From positions 4,093,501-4,157,500 of the forward strand of contig NZ_CP108088.1 in NCBI RefSeq assembly GCF_036192275.1: a stretch of 64,000 nucleotides of DNA, given 5' to 3'. The notes beneath the pieces were generated by a model, which saw only the letters and a list, made by a program, of their open reading frames with translations, was not told where the DNA came from and did no database searches. This stretch comes from Streptomyces sp. NBC_00250. Lineage in GTDB: Bacteria; Actinomycetota; Actinomycetes; Streptomycetales; Streptomycetaceae. The position numbers and the translations under genes are program-made. Below are positions 1 to 13,229 of the stretch, piece by piece (position 1 is the stretch's first letter; each line of letters starts with the position of its first letter).

Positions 1-1
1 C

Positions 2-76
2 TGGCGGGACGCGTTCCCGCACCCGGCGACGGGGGCGCTGGTCGCCATGGCGCGGGAGATCGTCAGCGGAAACTGA
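2..76 (+). CDS. 3' end of an unidentified gene
   Basis: An open frame runs in from the left edge and stops with TGA at 74-76, giving the last 24 residues (WRDAFPHPAT...REIVSGN). G/C third positions are typical of the neighbouring genes. The piece is too short to name. It is convergent with the enolase gene, and a 19-bp tandem repeat fills the gap between them. Confidence 0.5.
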   Translation, partial: WRDAFPHPATGALVAMAREIVSGN

Positions 77-80
77 GAGC

Positions 81-213
81 GAAGGCCAGGGCCGGCACCG
101 AAGGCCAGGGCCGACGCCGAAAGCCAGGGTCGACACCGAAAGCCAGGGTCGACACCGAAAGCCAGAGCCGACGCCGAAAGCCGGCGCCGACACCGAAGGC
201 CGCGGCCGTCGCG
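81..213. repeat. 19-bp tandem repeat, about 7 copies
   Basis: Units begin at 81, 100, 119, 138, 157, 176 and 195, each a variant of gaaagccagggtcgacacc. The first and last copies are the most degenerate. The array starts 4 bp after the upstream stop codon and fills the space before the enolase stop codon. Confidence 0.9.
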
Positions 214-225
214 CCGCGCGGCCCG

Positions 226-1682
<1,457 letters not shown>

Positions 1683-1729
1683 CGGCAGAGGGGCAGAGCT
1701 CCGCCGGTGGTCACCGGTTAAAGTGCCGT

Positions 1730-2152
1730 ATGCCCACCCCGGAACCCGCCGCCGTCGCCACCGAACTGCGTATAGCGATGGGCAAGCTCACGCGCCGCGT
1801 GAAGCACGAGGACCGGATCCCGCTCGGCCAGGCCTCCGTACTCGGCACCCTCGATCGCAACGGGGCCATGACCACCAGCGACCTGGCGGCGGACCAGCGC
1901 GTACGACCCCAGTCCATGGCCCGTGCGGTCGGGCTGCTCATGGAACAGGGGCTCGTCGTCCGCCGGGCGCACCCCACGGACGGCCGCAAGTCCCTGGTGG
2001 AGCTCTCCCCCGCAGGGCAGGCGGCCCTGGAGGCGGAGCGCGGACGCAGGGCGGGCTGGCTGGCCCAGGCCATCGAGCTCGAACTCACCGGCGAGGAGCG
2101 TGAGGTACTGGCCCGCAGCGCCACACTGATGGAGCGACTGGCCGCCCGCTAG
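1730..2152 (+). CDS. MarR-family transcriptional regulator
   Basis: This 140-residue protein has the MarR winged-helix layout: an N-terminal dimerisation helix, the recognition helix region MTTSDLAADQRVRPQSMARA near residues 46-65, then the wing VVRRAHPTDGRKSLVEL and a C-terminal dimerisation helix. MarR proteins bind palindromic operators and are released by small ligands or oxidation. It diverges from enolase, with a palindrome and a 13-bp repeat array between them. A -10-like TAAAGT lies only 5 nt before the ATG, so the mRNA may be leaderless. The ligand is unknown. Confidence 0.85.
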   Translation: MPTPEPAAVATELRIAMGKLTRRVKHEDRIPLGQASVLGTLDRNGAMTTSDLAADQRVRPQSMARAVGLLMEQGLVVRRAHPTDGRKSLVELSPAGQAALEAERGRRAGWLAQAIELELTGEEREVLARSATLMERLAAR

Positions 2153-2197
2153 CCCTCGCACCCGGCTCGCCCCCAGACGCCTCGCCGACCCGCACCC

Positions 2198-6166
<3,969 letters not shown>

Positions 6167-6179
6167 CACTCGGTTCTCA

Positions 6180-6219
6180 CGAAGGCCCGGCATCGGACGG
6201 ATCCGATGCCGGGCCTTCG
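6180..6219. terminator. Bidirectional terminator hairpin, 18-bp perfect stem
   Basis: Arms 6180-6197 and 6202-6219 pair perfectly around a 4-nt loop (cgga), with no U-tract. It lies between the convergent stops of serC and the propeller-protein gene and can serve both. Confidence 0.9.
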
Positions 6220-6235
6220 TCGTGCGTACGCCGGT

Positions 6236-7231
6236 TCAGTCCCGCCGCAGCAGACGCTTCACGCCGAAGACGAGGACGAACGCGCCCGCGAGGACCAGGA
6301 AGCCGACGGTGACGTTGCCCTTCTCGCCGTCGGCGGCCGGCGACTGCGGGGCCTGCGGTGCGCCCGGGGTGTCCGGGGAGCCGCCCGGCTTCTCCGCGGG
6401 GCTCCCCGCACCTTGCCGGTCCAGCCGCACCACCCGGCTGTTCGCGCCCTCGGCGCCGAGCATGAACGCCGAGCCGTCCCTCGTGTACGTCACCGATTCC
6501 GCCTGGCCCTGGAACGTGGCCCCGATCGAGGTGCCCTCGTCGGCGAGGCGGCCGTCCTTCCACCCGTACTCGCGCGCCATGAGGTAGCCGCGCAGGACGA
6601 GGTGGTCGCCGTCGGGGGAGAAGGCGCCGTCGGTCACCCAGGGGACTTCCCCGATGCGCCGGAAGACGTTGGTCCCGGACGAGGAGAGCCGCTCGGGGCC
6701 CGCGTACAAGCCGCCGCCGTCCTCGTTCTTGCTCGCGATGTACACCCGGCCGGTCTTCGGGTGGACCATCAGCGCCTCGGCGTTGCGCGCCCCGTCGGCG
6801 TACTTCACGACGTACTGCTTCGCCGCGACCTTCTGGTCCTTGAGGACCTTCGGTTCGGGGAAGCGGTAGACCCAGACGTGGTCCCAGCTGCCGTCGAGGT
6901 TGTCGCCGATGTCGCCGACGTAGATGTCGCCGTCCGGGCCGACGGCGATCGCCTCCATGTCGCGGGGGGTGCCCACGCCCTGCATGGTCAGGGTCGCGAC
7001 CGTCTTGCCCGTACGGGAGTCGATGCCGTAGATCAGGGGCGCGTCCTGGTCGTTGTGCGTCCAGTAGATCCCCGGGTGGGCCTGGCTGGCGGCGAGGCCG
7101 CTGGACTCGGTGATACGGGAGTCCTCGATGGTGAAGTCCCGGTCCGGCTCCTGTCCTTCGGCACGGGCATGACCGGCCGGGAGCAGCACCAGGGCCGCCG
7201 CCGCGCCAAGGGCGCACAGAGCAGATCGCAT
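6236..7231 (-). CDS. Secreted, membrane-anchored beta-propeller protein
   Basis: The 331-residue product has an N-terminal signal peptide (MRSALCALGAAAALVLLPAG, cleavage near AHARA). A repetitive domain follows whose segments (YWTHNDQDAPLIYGID, GPDGDIYVGDIGDN) resemble six-bladed or WD40-like propellers. A Pro/Gly-rich linker leads to a C-terminal membrane helix (VGFLVLAGAFVLVFGV) and a basic KRLLRRD tail. It should therefore sit outside the cell, anchored at its C terminus. The function is unknown; such propellers bind ligands or act as esterases. A GGGGG ribosome site precedes the ATG. Confidence 0.75.
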   Translation of the reverse strand: MRSALCALGAAAALVLLPAGHARAEGQEPDRDFTIEDSRITESSGLAASQAHPGIYWTHNDQDAPLIYGIDSRTGKTVATLTMQGVGTPRDMEAIAVGPDGDIYVGDIGDNLDGSWDHVWVYRFPEPKVLKDQKVAAKQYVVKYADGARNAEALMVHPKTGRVYIASKNEDGGGLYAGPERLSSSGTNVFRRIGEVPWVTDGAFSPDGDHLVLRGYLMAREYGWKDGRLADEGTSIGATFQGQAESVTYTRDGSAFMLGAEGANSRVVRLDRQGAGSPAEKPGGSPDTPGAPQAPQSPAADGEKGNVTVGFLVLAGAFVLVFGVKRLLRRD

Positions 7232-7290
7232 GTCCCCCAGCGTGCCACGACGCGGGGACGAGAGCCGGGTCCGCCGACCCTGAAACCTCC

Positions 7291-7319
7291 TTGACCTGCC
7301 CCGGAGCTGCTGTCAGGGT
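7291..7319 (+). promoter_or_regulatory. Leaderless promoter of the alpha/beta hydrolase gene
   Basis: The -35 TTGACC (7291-7296), a 17-bp spacer and the -10 CAGGGT (7314-7319) lie exactly 7 nt before the ATG at 7327. Transcription would begin at or next to the start codon. Confidence 0.65.
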
Positions 7320-7326
7320 CACGCCC

Positions 7327-8166
7327 ATGCCCACCTTCTCTGCGCCCGACGGCACGACGCTCGCCTTCCACGTCTCAGGTTCCGGCGCCCCGCTCCTCTG
7401 TCTCCCCGGCGGTCCGCTCCAGGACTCCGCCTATCTCGGCGACCTCGGCGGTCTGACCGCGCACCGGCAGCTGATCCGGCTCGACCTCCGGGGTACGGGC
7501 GCGTCGGCCGTGCCGGACGACCCGGCCTCGTACCGCTGCGACCGGCTCGTCGAGGACGTGGAGGCGCTGCGCGCGCACCTCGGCCTCGACACCGTCGACG
7601 TCCTCGGGCACTCGGCGGGCGCGAACCTCGCCGCGCTGTACGTGACCCGGTACCCCGAGCGCGTCGGCAGGCTGGTGCTCGTCACCCCGGGCACGGCGGC
7701 CGTCGGGCTGGACACGGCACCGGAGGAGCGGCTGGCGGCGGCGCGGCTGCGGCGGGACGAGCCGTGGTTCGGCCCGGCGTACGCGGCGCTGGAGGAGGTC
7801 ACGGCGGGGCGCGGGACCGGCGAGAGCTTCCAGGCGGTGACGCCGTTCTTCCACGGGACCTGGGACGAGGCCGCGCGGGAGCGGCACGCCGCCGGGGAGG
7901 GGCAGCGGAACCGTGAGGGTGCGGGTGTCTTCGCGGGCGAGGGTGCGTTCGACCCGGGGGCCACGCGTGCGGTGTTCGCGGAGTTCGCGCGGCCGGTGCT
8001 CGTGGTGGCCGGTGAGGGGGACGTGAACACGCCGGTCCCGACGGCGGCCGCGTACGCGGAGCTGTTCCCGAAGGGGTCCTTCACCGTGCTGGACGGGGCG
8101 GGGCACTTCCCGTGGCACGACGACGCGGCGCGGTTCACGGTGACGGTCGGGGACTTCCTGAGGTAG
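7327..8166 (+). CDS. Alpha/beta hydrolase
   Basis: This cytoplasmic serine hydrolase has 279 residues. The nucleophile elbow LGHSAGAN is near residue 97, the oxyanion region is PGGPLQD, the acid is in GEGDVN and the His is in GAGHFPWHD, so the catalytic triad is complete. The overall pattern resembles proline iminopeptidase and epoxide-hydrolase-like enzymes, but the substrate cannot be read from sequence. It has its own leaderless-type promoter. A repeat of about 39 bp follows the stop codon. Confidence 0.85.
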   Translation: MPTFSAPDGTTLAFHVSGSGAPLLCLPGGPLQDSAYLGDLGGLTAHRQLIRLDLRGTGASAVPDDPASYRCDRLVEDVEALRAHLGLDTVDVLGHSAGANLAALYVTRYPERVGRLVLVTPGTAAVGLDTAPEERLAAARLRRDEPWFGPAYAALEEVTAGRGTGESFQAVTPFFHGTWDEAARERHAAGEGQRNREGAGVFAGEGAFDPGATRAVFAEFARPVLVVAGEGDVNTPVPTAAAYAELFPKGSFTVLDGAGHFPWHDDAARFTVTVGDFLR

Positions 8167-8183
8167 AGGTCCTCGGGGGGAGC

Positions 8184-8245
8184 GGCCCCGGCCCGTGTCC
8201 CGGATCGGGCCCTCGGGAGGGAGGCCCCGGCCCGTGTCCCGGATC
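8184..8245. repeat. Two copies of a 39-bp repeat after the hydrolase gene
   Basis: The 23-bp block beginning ggccccggcccgtgtcccgg occurs at 8184-8206 and 8223-8245, 39 bp apart. It lies between the hydrolase stop and the SGNH gene start. Confidence 0.8.
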
Positions 8246-8284
8246 ACGTCGCAGGTCCGGGACGCCGTCCGCGATGATATGACC

Positions 8285-8965
8285 ATGCGTTTTCTGTTCG
8301 TCGGCGACAGCATGACCATCGGACGCGCCGGCGACTGGACCTGGCGGTACCGCATGTGGCGGCACCTGGAGTCGACGCTCCCCGGTGGGTACGAGATCGT
8401 CGGCCCCCGCACCGCGTTGTACGACCCCACCGCCGACGCCCCGGCCTCGGAGGCGTACGCCGACCCCGCCTTCCCCGCCCACGCCCGGCGCCATCTGGCC
8501 GGCTGGGGCGAGGGCTGGCTGCACATGGCGCCGGTGATCGGCGAGACGGTCACGTCGACCGGCGCCGACGTGCTGCTGATCTCGCTCGGTCTGATCGACC
8601 TCGGCTTCTACACCAACAGCGAGCAGACCGAGGAGAACGTCCGGGCGTTCGTCGCGGCGGCCCGCGCCGCGAACCCGCACGTCCGGGCCGTCCTCCTGCC
8701 GGTCATCCCCAATGTGCGCGCCGGGTACGACGCGCCCTTCGCCACCGAGTGCGAGCGCTTCAACGAGCTGCTCGCGAAGGCGGTCGCCGACCTCGACACC
8801 GCCGCCTCGCCGCTGCTCCTCGCGGCGATCTCGGAGTCGTACGACCTCGACGCGGACACCTACGACGGCACCCACCCGGGCCCCACGGGCGAGCACAAAC
8901 TGGCCGCGGCCTTCGCCGACGCGATGCACCAGGCGTGGGGGCTCGGCGGCCCGTACCGCTCCTGA
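8285..8965 (+). CDS. SGNH/GDSL-type hydrolase
   Basis: Block I is FVGDSMTIG with the nucleophile Ser9. Block V is YDGTHPGPTGEH near the C terminus and supplies Asp and His. This is the architecture of SGNH esterases and lipases. There is no signal peptide, so it is probably cytoplasmic. The usual GxND block III is not evident; the matching segment reads LLISLGLIDLGF, which would change the oxyanion hole. The start may be 8285 (226 aa) or the ATG at 8279; a -10-like GATGAT lies 6 nt before 8285. Two tandem 21-bp copies cover and follow its stop codon. Confidence 0.8.
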   Translation: MRFLFVGDSMTIGRAGDWTWRYRMWRHLESTLPGGYEIVGPRTALYDPTADAPASEAYADPAFPAHARRHLAGWGEGWLHMAPVIGETVTSTGADVLLISLGLIDLGFYTNSEQTEENVRAFVAAARAANPHVRAVLLPVIPNVRAGYDAPFATECERFNELLAKAVADLDTAASPLLLAAISESYDLDADTYDGTHPGPTGEHKLAAAFADAMHQAWGLGGPYRS

Positions 8966-9003
8966 CTCCGGTCGCGGGGCGGCTGACTCCGGTCGCGGGG
9001 CGG
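8962..9003. repeat. Two tandem 21-bp repeats spanning a stop codon
   Basis: ctgactccggtcgcggggcg(g) occurs at 8962-8982 and 8983-9003. The first copy contains the TGA of the SGNH gene (8963-8965). A third partial copy (cgactccggtcacgg) runs into the end of the convergent gene at 9013. Confidence 0.9.
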
Positions 9004-9012
9004 CCCGTACCG

Positions 9013-9711
9013 CTACCGACTCCGGTCACGGAGGCTGGAGCCGATCCAGACGACGAGGAAGATCACCACCGGGGTGATCAGGATCCACTCGGGGCTCATG
9101 GCGTCGCTGTCCGTGAACAGCAGGACGAGGAAGAGGACGACGGCGACGAGGACCGACATGAGGGCCCAGGACAGCGCGCGGAGGAGCGAGCTCTCGCGGC
9201 GGGACCGGCGGTCGATCCGCCGGTCGGCCGCGGCGTTCGGCGACCAGTCCTCTCCGCGGTGCCTCTCCCAGGCGACCCGGAGCGCGGCGATCTCGCGGTC
9301 GACGGCGACGTGGTTGTCGTCCACGTACATGAGCTGGACGCGGCGCCCGTCGCGCCCGTACATGTACGAGATGATCCGCGGCTGCCCCTGGCTCATGCCC
9401 GCGCTCGGGTTGGGTACGGCCCTGAGGTCATGGATGTCCTCCCAGGCGAGCCGCCGGTTCTTGACCATGCCGCGGACCCGGATGCCCTTGAGATCGGCGG
9501 AGGTGGAGCAGCTCCGGGCCGCGAGGGCGAGCCGGCCGAGGAGGGCGAGCAGCAGCAGGGTGCCGAGTGCCTTGCCCCAGCCGGGGATGCCCTCCTCGGT
9601 CCAGATCGGCAGCCCCGCTGTGGGCAGTCCGACGCCCACCGCGATGTAGACGGCGGCCAGCCTGCCGGGGCTGATCCGGTACTCACGTGGCAGTACGCGT
9701 TCCGCTTGCAT
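9013..9711 (-). CDS. PH-domain-like membrane protein
   Basis: The 232-residue product has two membrane helices near the N terminus (residues about 17-37 and 46-66). A soluble stretch follows containing LKGIRVRGMVKNRRLAWEDI, typical of bacterial PH-domain proteins. Two more helices sit near the C terminus (ALMSVLVAVVLFLVLLF and ILITPVVIFLVVWIG). No catalytic motif is visible. It looks like a conserved actinobacterial integral membrane protein of unknown role. Its 3' end abuts the 21-bp repeats of the convergent SGNH gene. Confidence 0.7.
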   Translation of the reverse strand: MQAERVLPREYRISPGRLAAVYIAVGVGLPTAGLPIWTEEGIPGWGKALGTLLLLALLGRLALAARSCSTSADLKGIRVRGMVKNRRLAWEDIHDLRAVPNPSAGMSQGQPRIISYMYGRDGRRVQLMYVDDNHVAVDREIAALRVAWERHRGEDWSPNAAADRRIDRRSRRESSLLRALSWALMSVLVAVVLFLVLLFTDSDAMSPEWILITPVVIFLVVWIGSSLRDRSR

Positions 9712-9797
9712 GGTTCACTCCCCCTGGTGTCCCCCGCGTGACGGAGGATCAGGGTAGGGCTCAACTCGCCTGATTCATAAGGCCTTTCGGTGATTCC

Positions 9798-10211
9798 TCA
9801 GGACGCCCTGGTGAACCGGTTCGCGAAGGTGGAGAGGGTGTACGCGCCGATGCCGAGGACGACCTCCAGGGCGTTGCGGCGGGTGTAGCCGGCGGCCTGG
9901 AAGGCGGCCAGTTCCTCATCGGTCACCGCACCCGAGGAGGCGAGGACCCGGAGGGTGAAGAGGCGTACGGCGGCGAGGCGTTCGGGGTCGGGCGCCGGAC
10001 CGAGCGCGGCCATCTTGGCCTCGTGCATGTCGACGCAGAGGTGGCACTGGTTGCGGGCGGCGACGGTGAGGATGACCGTCTCACGGGAGTGCGGATCGAG
10101 GGTGGTGGACTCGAAGGTCTGACTGAGCTTCAGGAAGCCGTCGAGGGTCTCGGGCGACTCCTTGAGGAGGGCGACGGCGTTGGCGGTACGGGCGGACATG
10201 TCCACGGACAA
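9798..10211 (-). CDS. AhpD/carboxymuconolactone-decarboxylase family protein
   Basis: This 137-residue protein has the AhpD-like active site NQCHLCVDMHEAKM: Cys56, Cys59 and His63. These residues act as a peroxidase or disulfide reductase centre in that family. The length fits a single-domain CMD protein. It diverges from a MarR regulator 35 bp away, a common redox-control layout, so it may be repressed by that regulator and induced by oxidative or electrophilic stress (inference). Confidence 0.85.
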   Translation of the reverse strand: MSVDMSARTANAVALLKESPETLDGFLKLSQTFESTTLDPHSRETVILTVAARNQCHLCVDMHEAKMAALGPAPDPERLAAVRLFTLRVLASSGAVTDEELAAFQAAGYTRRNALEVVLGIGAYTLSTFANRFTRAS

Positions 10212-10233
10212 GGCGTCTCCTGGCTCGGGCGAG

Positions 10234-10291
10234 TAGAATCGACAACATGGTTGACCATATGTCGAAGGAAAACGTAAACCAGGTTGTCGAT
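10234..10291 (+). promoter_or_regulatory. Leaderless -10 and long inverted repeat at the marR start
   Basis: TAGAAT (10234-10239) lies 7 nt before the ATG at 10247. Arms 10238-10252 and 10277-10291 form an inverted repeat (14 of 15 match, 24-nt spacer) covering the transcription start. This is a good candidate autoregulatory operator that could also act on the divergent AhpD-like gene. Confidence 0.5.
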
Positions 10292-10807
10292 AATGGCAAC
10301 GGTGAACACGCGGGCCGTGAAAACAGCACCGAAGAAAGCGGCGGCGGCCGGGGCTACGAGCTCCCCCTGCTCCTCTTCGGCGGCTTCCGCACCCTCATCG
10401 ACCGGCTCCACGCCCGCCTCGCCACCGAGGGCCACCCCGACCTGCGCCCCGCTCACGGCTTCGCCATGCAGGCCATCGGCGCCCGAGGCGCCACCGCCAG
10501 CGAGATCGGGCGGCGCCTCGGGGTCTCCAAGCAGGCCGCCGGCAAGACCGTCGACCGGCTGCTCGCCCTCGGCTACGCCGAGCGCGCCGACGACCCCGCC
10601 GACGCCCGCCGCAAACTCGTCCACCTCACCCCACGGGGGTACGCGGCCCTCGCCCGCTCCGCCGCGATCTTCGACGAACTACGGGCGGAATGGGCCACGA
10701 CCCTCGGCGCGGACCGCGTGCGGGACCTGGAGGCGGCCCTGCGGAACGTCGTCCCCGCGGAGACGGCGTTCCGCCTGGACGCCACCAGCTGGCTCGGCGC
10801 CCCCTGA
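10247..10807 (+). CDS. MarR-family regulator
   Basis: The product is 186 residues: about 35 polar N-terminal residues, then a MarR core. The helix-turn-helix is ATASEIGRRLGVSKQAAGKTVDRL (given here only in part), followed by the wing YAERADDPADARRKLVHLT. There is no conserved N-terminal Cys as in OhrR, so a thiol sensor is not obvious. The ATG at 10247 is preceded by a -10 hexamer at leaderless spacing; ATG 10259 is an alternative. It probably controls itself and the divergent AhpD-like gene. Confidence 0.82.
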   Translation: MVDHMSKENVNQVVDNGNGEHAGRENSTEESGGGRGYELPLLLFGGFRTLIDRLHARLATEGHPDLRPAHGFAMQAIGARGATASEIGRRLGVSKQAAGKTVDRLLALGYAERADDPADARRKLVHLTPRGYAALARSAAIFDELRAEWATTLGADRVRDLEAALRNVVPAETAFRLDATSWLGAP

Positions 10808-10811
10808 GGCG

Positions 10812-10865
10812 TCCACCATCTGGAAGGCACCCACCGCCTGGAAGGCATTCACCACCTGGAGGCGC
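10812..10865. repeat. Three tandem 18-bp repeats after the marR stop
   Basis: Units tccaccatctggaaggca (10812), cccaccgcctggaaggca (10830) and ttcaccacctggaggcgc (10848) fill the space between the convergent marR and aldo-keto reductase genes. Confidence 0.85.
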
Positions 10866-10867
10866 GC

Positions 10868-11857
10868 CTACCAGGCAAAAGCCTCCGGCGACGGCCCCGG
10901 GCCCGGGAAGATCTCGTCGAGACCGGCCAGGACCTCCTCGCTCAGCTCCACCTCCAGGGCGCGCAGCGCACTCGTCAGCTGCTCCGGGGTGCGCGGGCCG
11001 ACGATCGGGCCCGTCACACCCGGCCGGGTGAGCAGCCACGCGAGGGCCGCCTCGCCCGGCTCCAGGCCGTGCTTGTCGAGCAGGTCCTCGTAGGCCTGGA
11101 GCTGTGCGCGGGACACCGGGTCGGCGAGGGTCGCCGCCGCGCGGCCCTCCGTACGCCGCTTGCCCTCGGCCTCCTTCTTCAGGACACCGCCGAGCAGACC
11201 GCCGTGCAGCGGCGACCAGGGGATGACCCCGAGGCCGTACTCCTGCGCGGCCGGGATGACCTCCATCTCCGCGCGCCGCTCGAAGAGGTTGTAGAGGCAC
11301 TGCTCGCTGACCAGGCCGACCGAGCCGCGCCGGGCGGCGGTCTCGTTGGCCTGGGCGATCTTGTAACCGGGGAAGTTGGAGGAGCCGGCGTAGAGGACCT
11401 TGCCCTGCTGGATCAGGACGTCGATCGCCTGCCAGATCTCCTCGAAGGGGGTCGAGCGGTCGACGTGGTGGAACTGGTAGACGTCGATGTAGTCCGTGCC
11501 GAGCCGCTTGAGGCTGGCGTCGACCGCGCGGCGGATGTTCACCGCCGAGAGCTTGTCGTGGTTGGGCCAGGCGTCGCCGTCGGCGGCCATGTTCCCGTAG
11601 ACCTTGGTGGCGAGGACGGTCCGGTCGCGACGACCCTCGCCCTTCGCGAACCAGGAGCCGAGGATCTCCTCGGTCCGGCCCTTGTTCTCACCCCAGCCGT
11701 ACACGTTGGCGGTGTCGAAGAAGTTGAGCCCCGCGTCCAGCGCCGTGTCCATGATGGCGTGGCTGGTGGCTTCGTCCGTCTGGGGGCCGAAGTTCATCGT
11801 CCCGAGGACGAGTCGGCTGACCTTGAGTCCGGTGCGTCCGAGCTGCGTGTACTCCAT
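10868..11857 (-). CDS. Aldo/keto reductase
   Basis: This NADPH-dependent (beta/alpha)8 oxidoreductase has 329 residues. The Asp-Tyr pair is in FFDTANVYGWGENKG, the catalytic Lys is in LATKVYG, the His is in VYQFHHVD, and the cofactor-binding end reads IVGPRTPEQL. It belongs to the general-stress-protein-69/YhdN-like group. The ATG at 11857 gives the usual opening MEYTQLGRTGLKVS; an upstream TTG would add three residues. A perfect palindrome lies just upstream at 11873-11894. Confidence 0.88.
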   Translation of the reverse strand: MEYTQLGRTGLKVSRLVLGTMNFGPQTDEATSHAIMDTALDAGLNFFDTANVYGWGENKGRTEEILGSWFAKGEGRRDRTVLATKVYGNMAADGDAWPNHDKLSAVNIRRAVDASLKRLGTDYIDVYQFHHVDRSTPFEEIWQAIDVLIQQGKVLYAGSSNFPGYKIAQANETAARRGSVGLVSEQCLYNLFERRAEMEVIPAAQEYGLGVIPWSPLHGGLLGGVLKKEAEGKRRTEGRAAATLADPVSRAQLQAYEDLLDKHGLEPGEAALAWLLTRPGVTGPIVGPRTPEQLTSALRALEVELSEEVLAGLDEIFPGPGPSPEAFAW

Positions 11858-11872
11858 GGTCGCCAAGCCAAC

Positions 11873-11894
11873 TGCTTCGAGTGCGCTCGAAGCA
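11873..11894. promoter_or_regulatory. 8-6-8 palindrome upstream of the aldo-keto reductase
   Basis: Arms TGCTTCGA and TCGAAGCA flank gtgcgc, 16 bp upstream of the start codon. The position suits an operator; no regulator gene is adjacent. Confidence 0.45.
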
Positions 11895-11921
11895 AGGGGG
11901 TTCCCACGGGGCGGGTAGGGG

Positions 11922-12011
11922 CTACTGGCCGGACACCGACGCCACCGCGATGATCGCGAACATCAGAACGAGCACGCCGGCCATGATTCGGTTTCGGGTC
12001 TTCGGATCCAC
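11922..12011 (-). CDS. 29-residue single-helix membrane protein
   Basis: A GTG-started frame encodes a short basic head (VDPKTRNRIMAG), one membrane helix (VLVLMFAIIAVASV) and a stop. Third positions are G/C biased. It lies 46 bp downstream of thpR on the same strand. Very small proteins of this form are, to my recollection, conserved among streptomycetes. The function is unknown. Confidence 0.6.
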   Translation of the reverse strand: MDPKTRNRIMAGVLVLMFAIIAVASVSGQ

Positions 12012-12057
12012 GCTTCGAGGTTACCCGGCCGTCCGCCGCGCCCCTGACCCCGCACCC

Positions 12058-12630
12058 TCACCCCGCCCCCTCCAGGGGCCAGCCGCCGATCTGCTCGTAC
12101 CGGGGCTGCTCGCCCCGCACCCCGCTCACCGGCAGGTTCGAGCGCACCAGGGCCAGCTCCCCCACCTCCCAGCGGGCGCCCTCGAAGGTGCCGAGCTCGT
12201 CGAGGAAGGGGTGCAGGTCCAGCTCGTCCGTACGGGCGCGGGCGAGCGTCAGATGCGCCTGGTAGCGGCGGTGCTCGTCCATCGGGACCCCGGCCCTGCG
12301 CGCGGCGGCGTCGGCGCGCTCGGCGAGCAGCCGCAGCTCGTCCAGGTCGCCGGCCGCTCCGGTCCACAGGGCGCGCCGCCCGAAGTGCCCGCCGCCGTGC
12401 AGCCTCAGCGGGAACGGCGGCGTGCGGTGCGCGGCCCGGGCGAGCCGGACGCGGAGCTCGGGCAGCAGCTCCTCGTCGACCTCCCCCATGAAGGCGAGCG
12501 TGAGGTGCCAGCCGGGCCGCGAGGTCCAGCGGAGCCCGTCGGCCCCGGGGAGCCGGTGCAGACGGTCGACGACGTGTCCGAGCTCGTCAAGGCGCCCGGC
12601 GGGCGGCAGGACGGCGGCGAAGAGCCTCAT
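12058..12630 (-). CDS. thpR: RNA 2',3'-cyclic phosphodiesterase (2H family, ThpR/LigT-like)
   Basis: The 190-residue protein shows the two HxTx motifs of the 2H phosphoesterase superfamily, HLTLAF near residue 42 and HLTLAR near 125, spaced as in LigT/ThpR. These enzymes act on 2',3'-cyclic or 2'-5' phosphodiester RNA ends; the physiological substrate is unclear. The opening [10 protein letters not shown] is typical. CACACT lies 6 nt before the ATG, a leaderless-like arrangement. It diverges from the GNAT gene with 33 bp between starts. Confidence 0.87.
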   Translation of the reverse strand: MRLFAAVLPPAGRLDELGHVVDRLHRLPGADGLRWTSRPGWHLTLAFMGEVDEELLPELRVRLARAAHRTPPFPLRLHGGGHFGRRALWTGAAGDLDELRLLAERADAAARRAGVPMDEHRRYQAHLTLARARTDELDLHPFLDELGTFEGARWEVGELALVRSNLPVSGVRGEQPRYEQIGGWPLEGAG

Positions 12631-12663
12631 GAGGCGAGTGTGGCAGCGGTTAGCCTCTGCGGC

Positions 12664-13170
12664 ATGAAGATCGCCATCAGGAAAGGCGCGGCGGAGGACC
12701 TCCCCGCGATACTCGACGTGCTGGACAGTGCCGTGGTCTGGCTCAACGGCAAAGGGATCACCGCCCAGTGGGGCACCGAGCCGTTCTCCGCGCGGCCCAA
12801 GGCGGTGAAGCAGGTGCAGGACACGATGGGCGCCGGTGATCCGTGGATCGCCGAGGTCGACGGCGTACCCGCGGGGACGATGACGCTGACACCGTTCCCG
12901 GGGCAGCACATCGCCCCGGCGGACGAGCCCGAGGTGTACGTACGGCTGCTCGCGACCGACGCGCGGTTCCACGGACTGGGGGTGGGCGCGGCGCTGCTCG
13001 CCCACGCGGCGGAGGAGACGCGGCGGCAGGGGGTGTCGCTGCTGCGGGTGGACTGCTTCGCGGGCAGCGAGGGCCGGCTCGTCGCGTACTACGAGGGCCA
13101 GGGCTTCACCCCGACGGACACGTTCCTGGTCGGGGACTGGGCGGGCCAGGTGCTGGAGCGGCGGGTCTGA
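12664..13170 (+). CDS. GNAT N-acetyltransferase
   Basis: The 168-residue product contains the acetyl-CoA-binding stretch VRLLATDARFHGLGVGAALL (motif A with the loop HGLGVGAAL) and the C-terminal FAGSEGRLVAYYEGQGF, as in GCN5-related enzymes. The acceptor is unknown. TAGCCT at 12651-12656 lies 7 nt before the ATG, predicting a leaderless transcript. The stop codon is in the loop of a strong hairpin. Confidence 0.85.
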   Translation: MKIAIRKGAAEDLPAILDVLDSAVVWLNGKGITAQWGTEPFSARPKAVKQVQDTMGAGDPWIAEVDGVPAGTMTLTPFPGQHIAPADEPEVYVRLLATDARFHGLGVGAALLAHAAEETRRQGVSLLRVDCFAGSEGRLVAYYEGQGFTPTDTFLVGDWAGQVLERRV

Positions 13171-13188
13171 GGACCCGCCGCTCCAGCA
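13151..13188. terminator. 17-bp perfect stem with the stop codon in its loop
   Basis: Arms 13151-13167 and 13172-13188 pair perfectly. The 4-nt loop tgag holds the GNAT stop codon (13168-13170). The final coding nucleotides thus form the left arm of the terminator. Confidence 0.85.
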
Positions 13189-13229
13189 GGCACGCGGCCG
13201 GCCGGTCACGCGGTCGGTCGGTCCACCGG

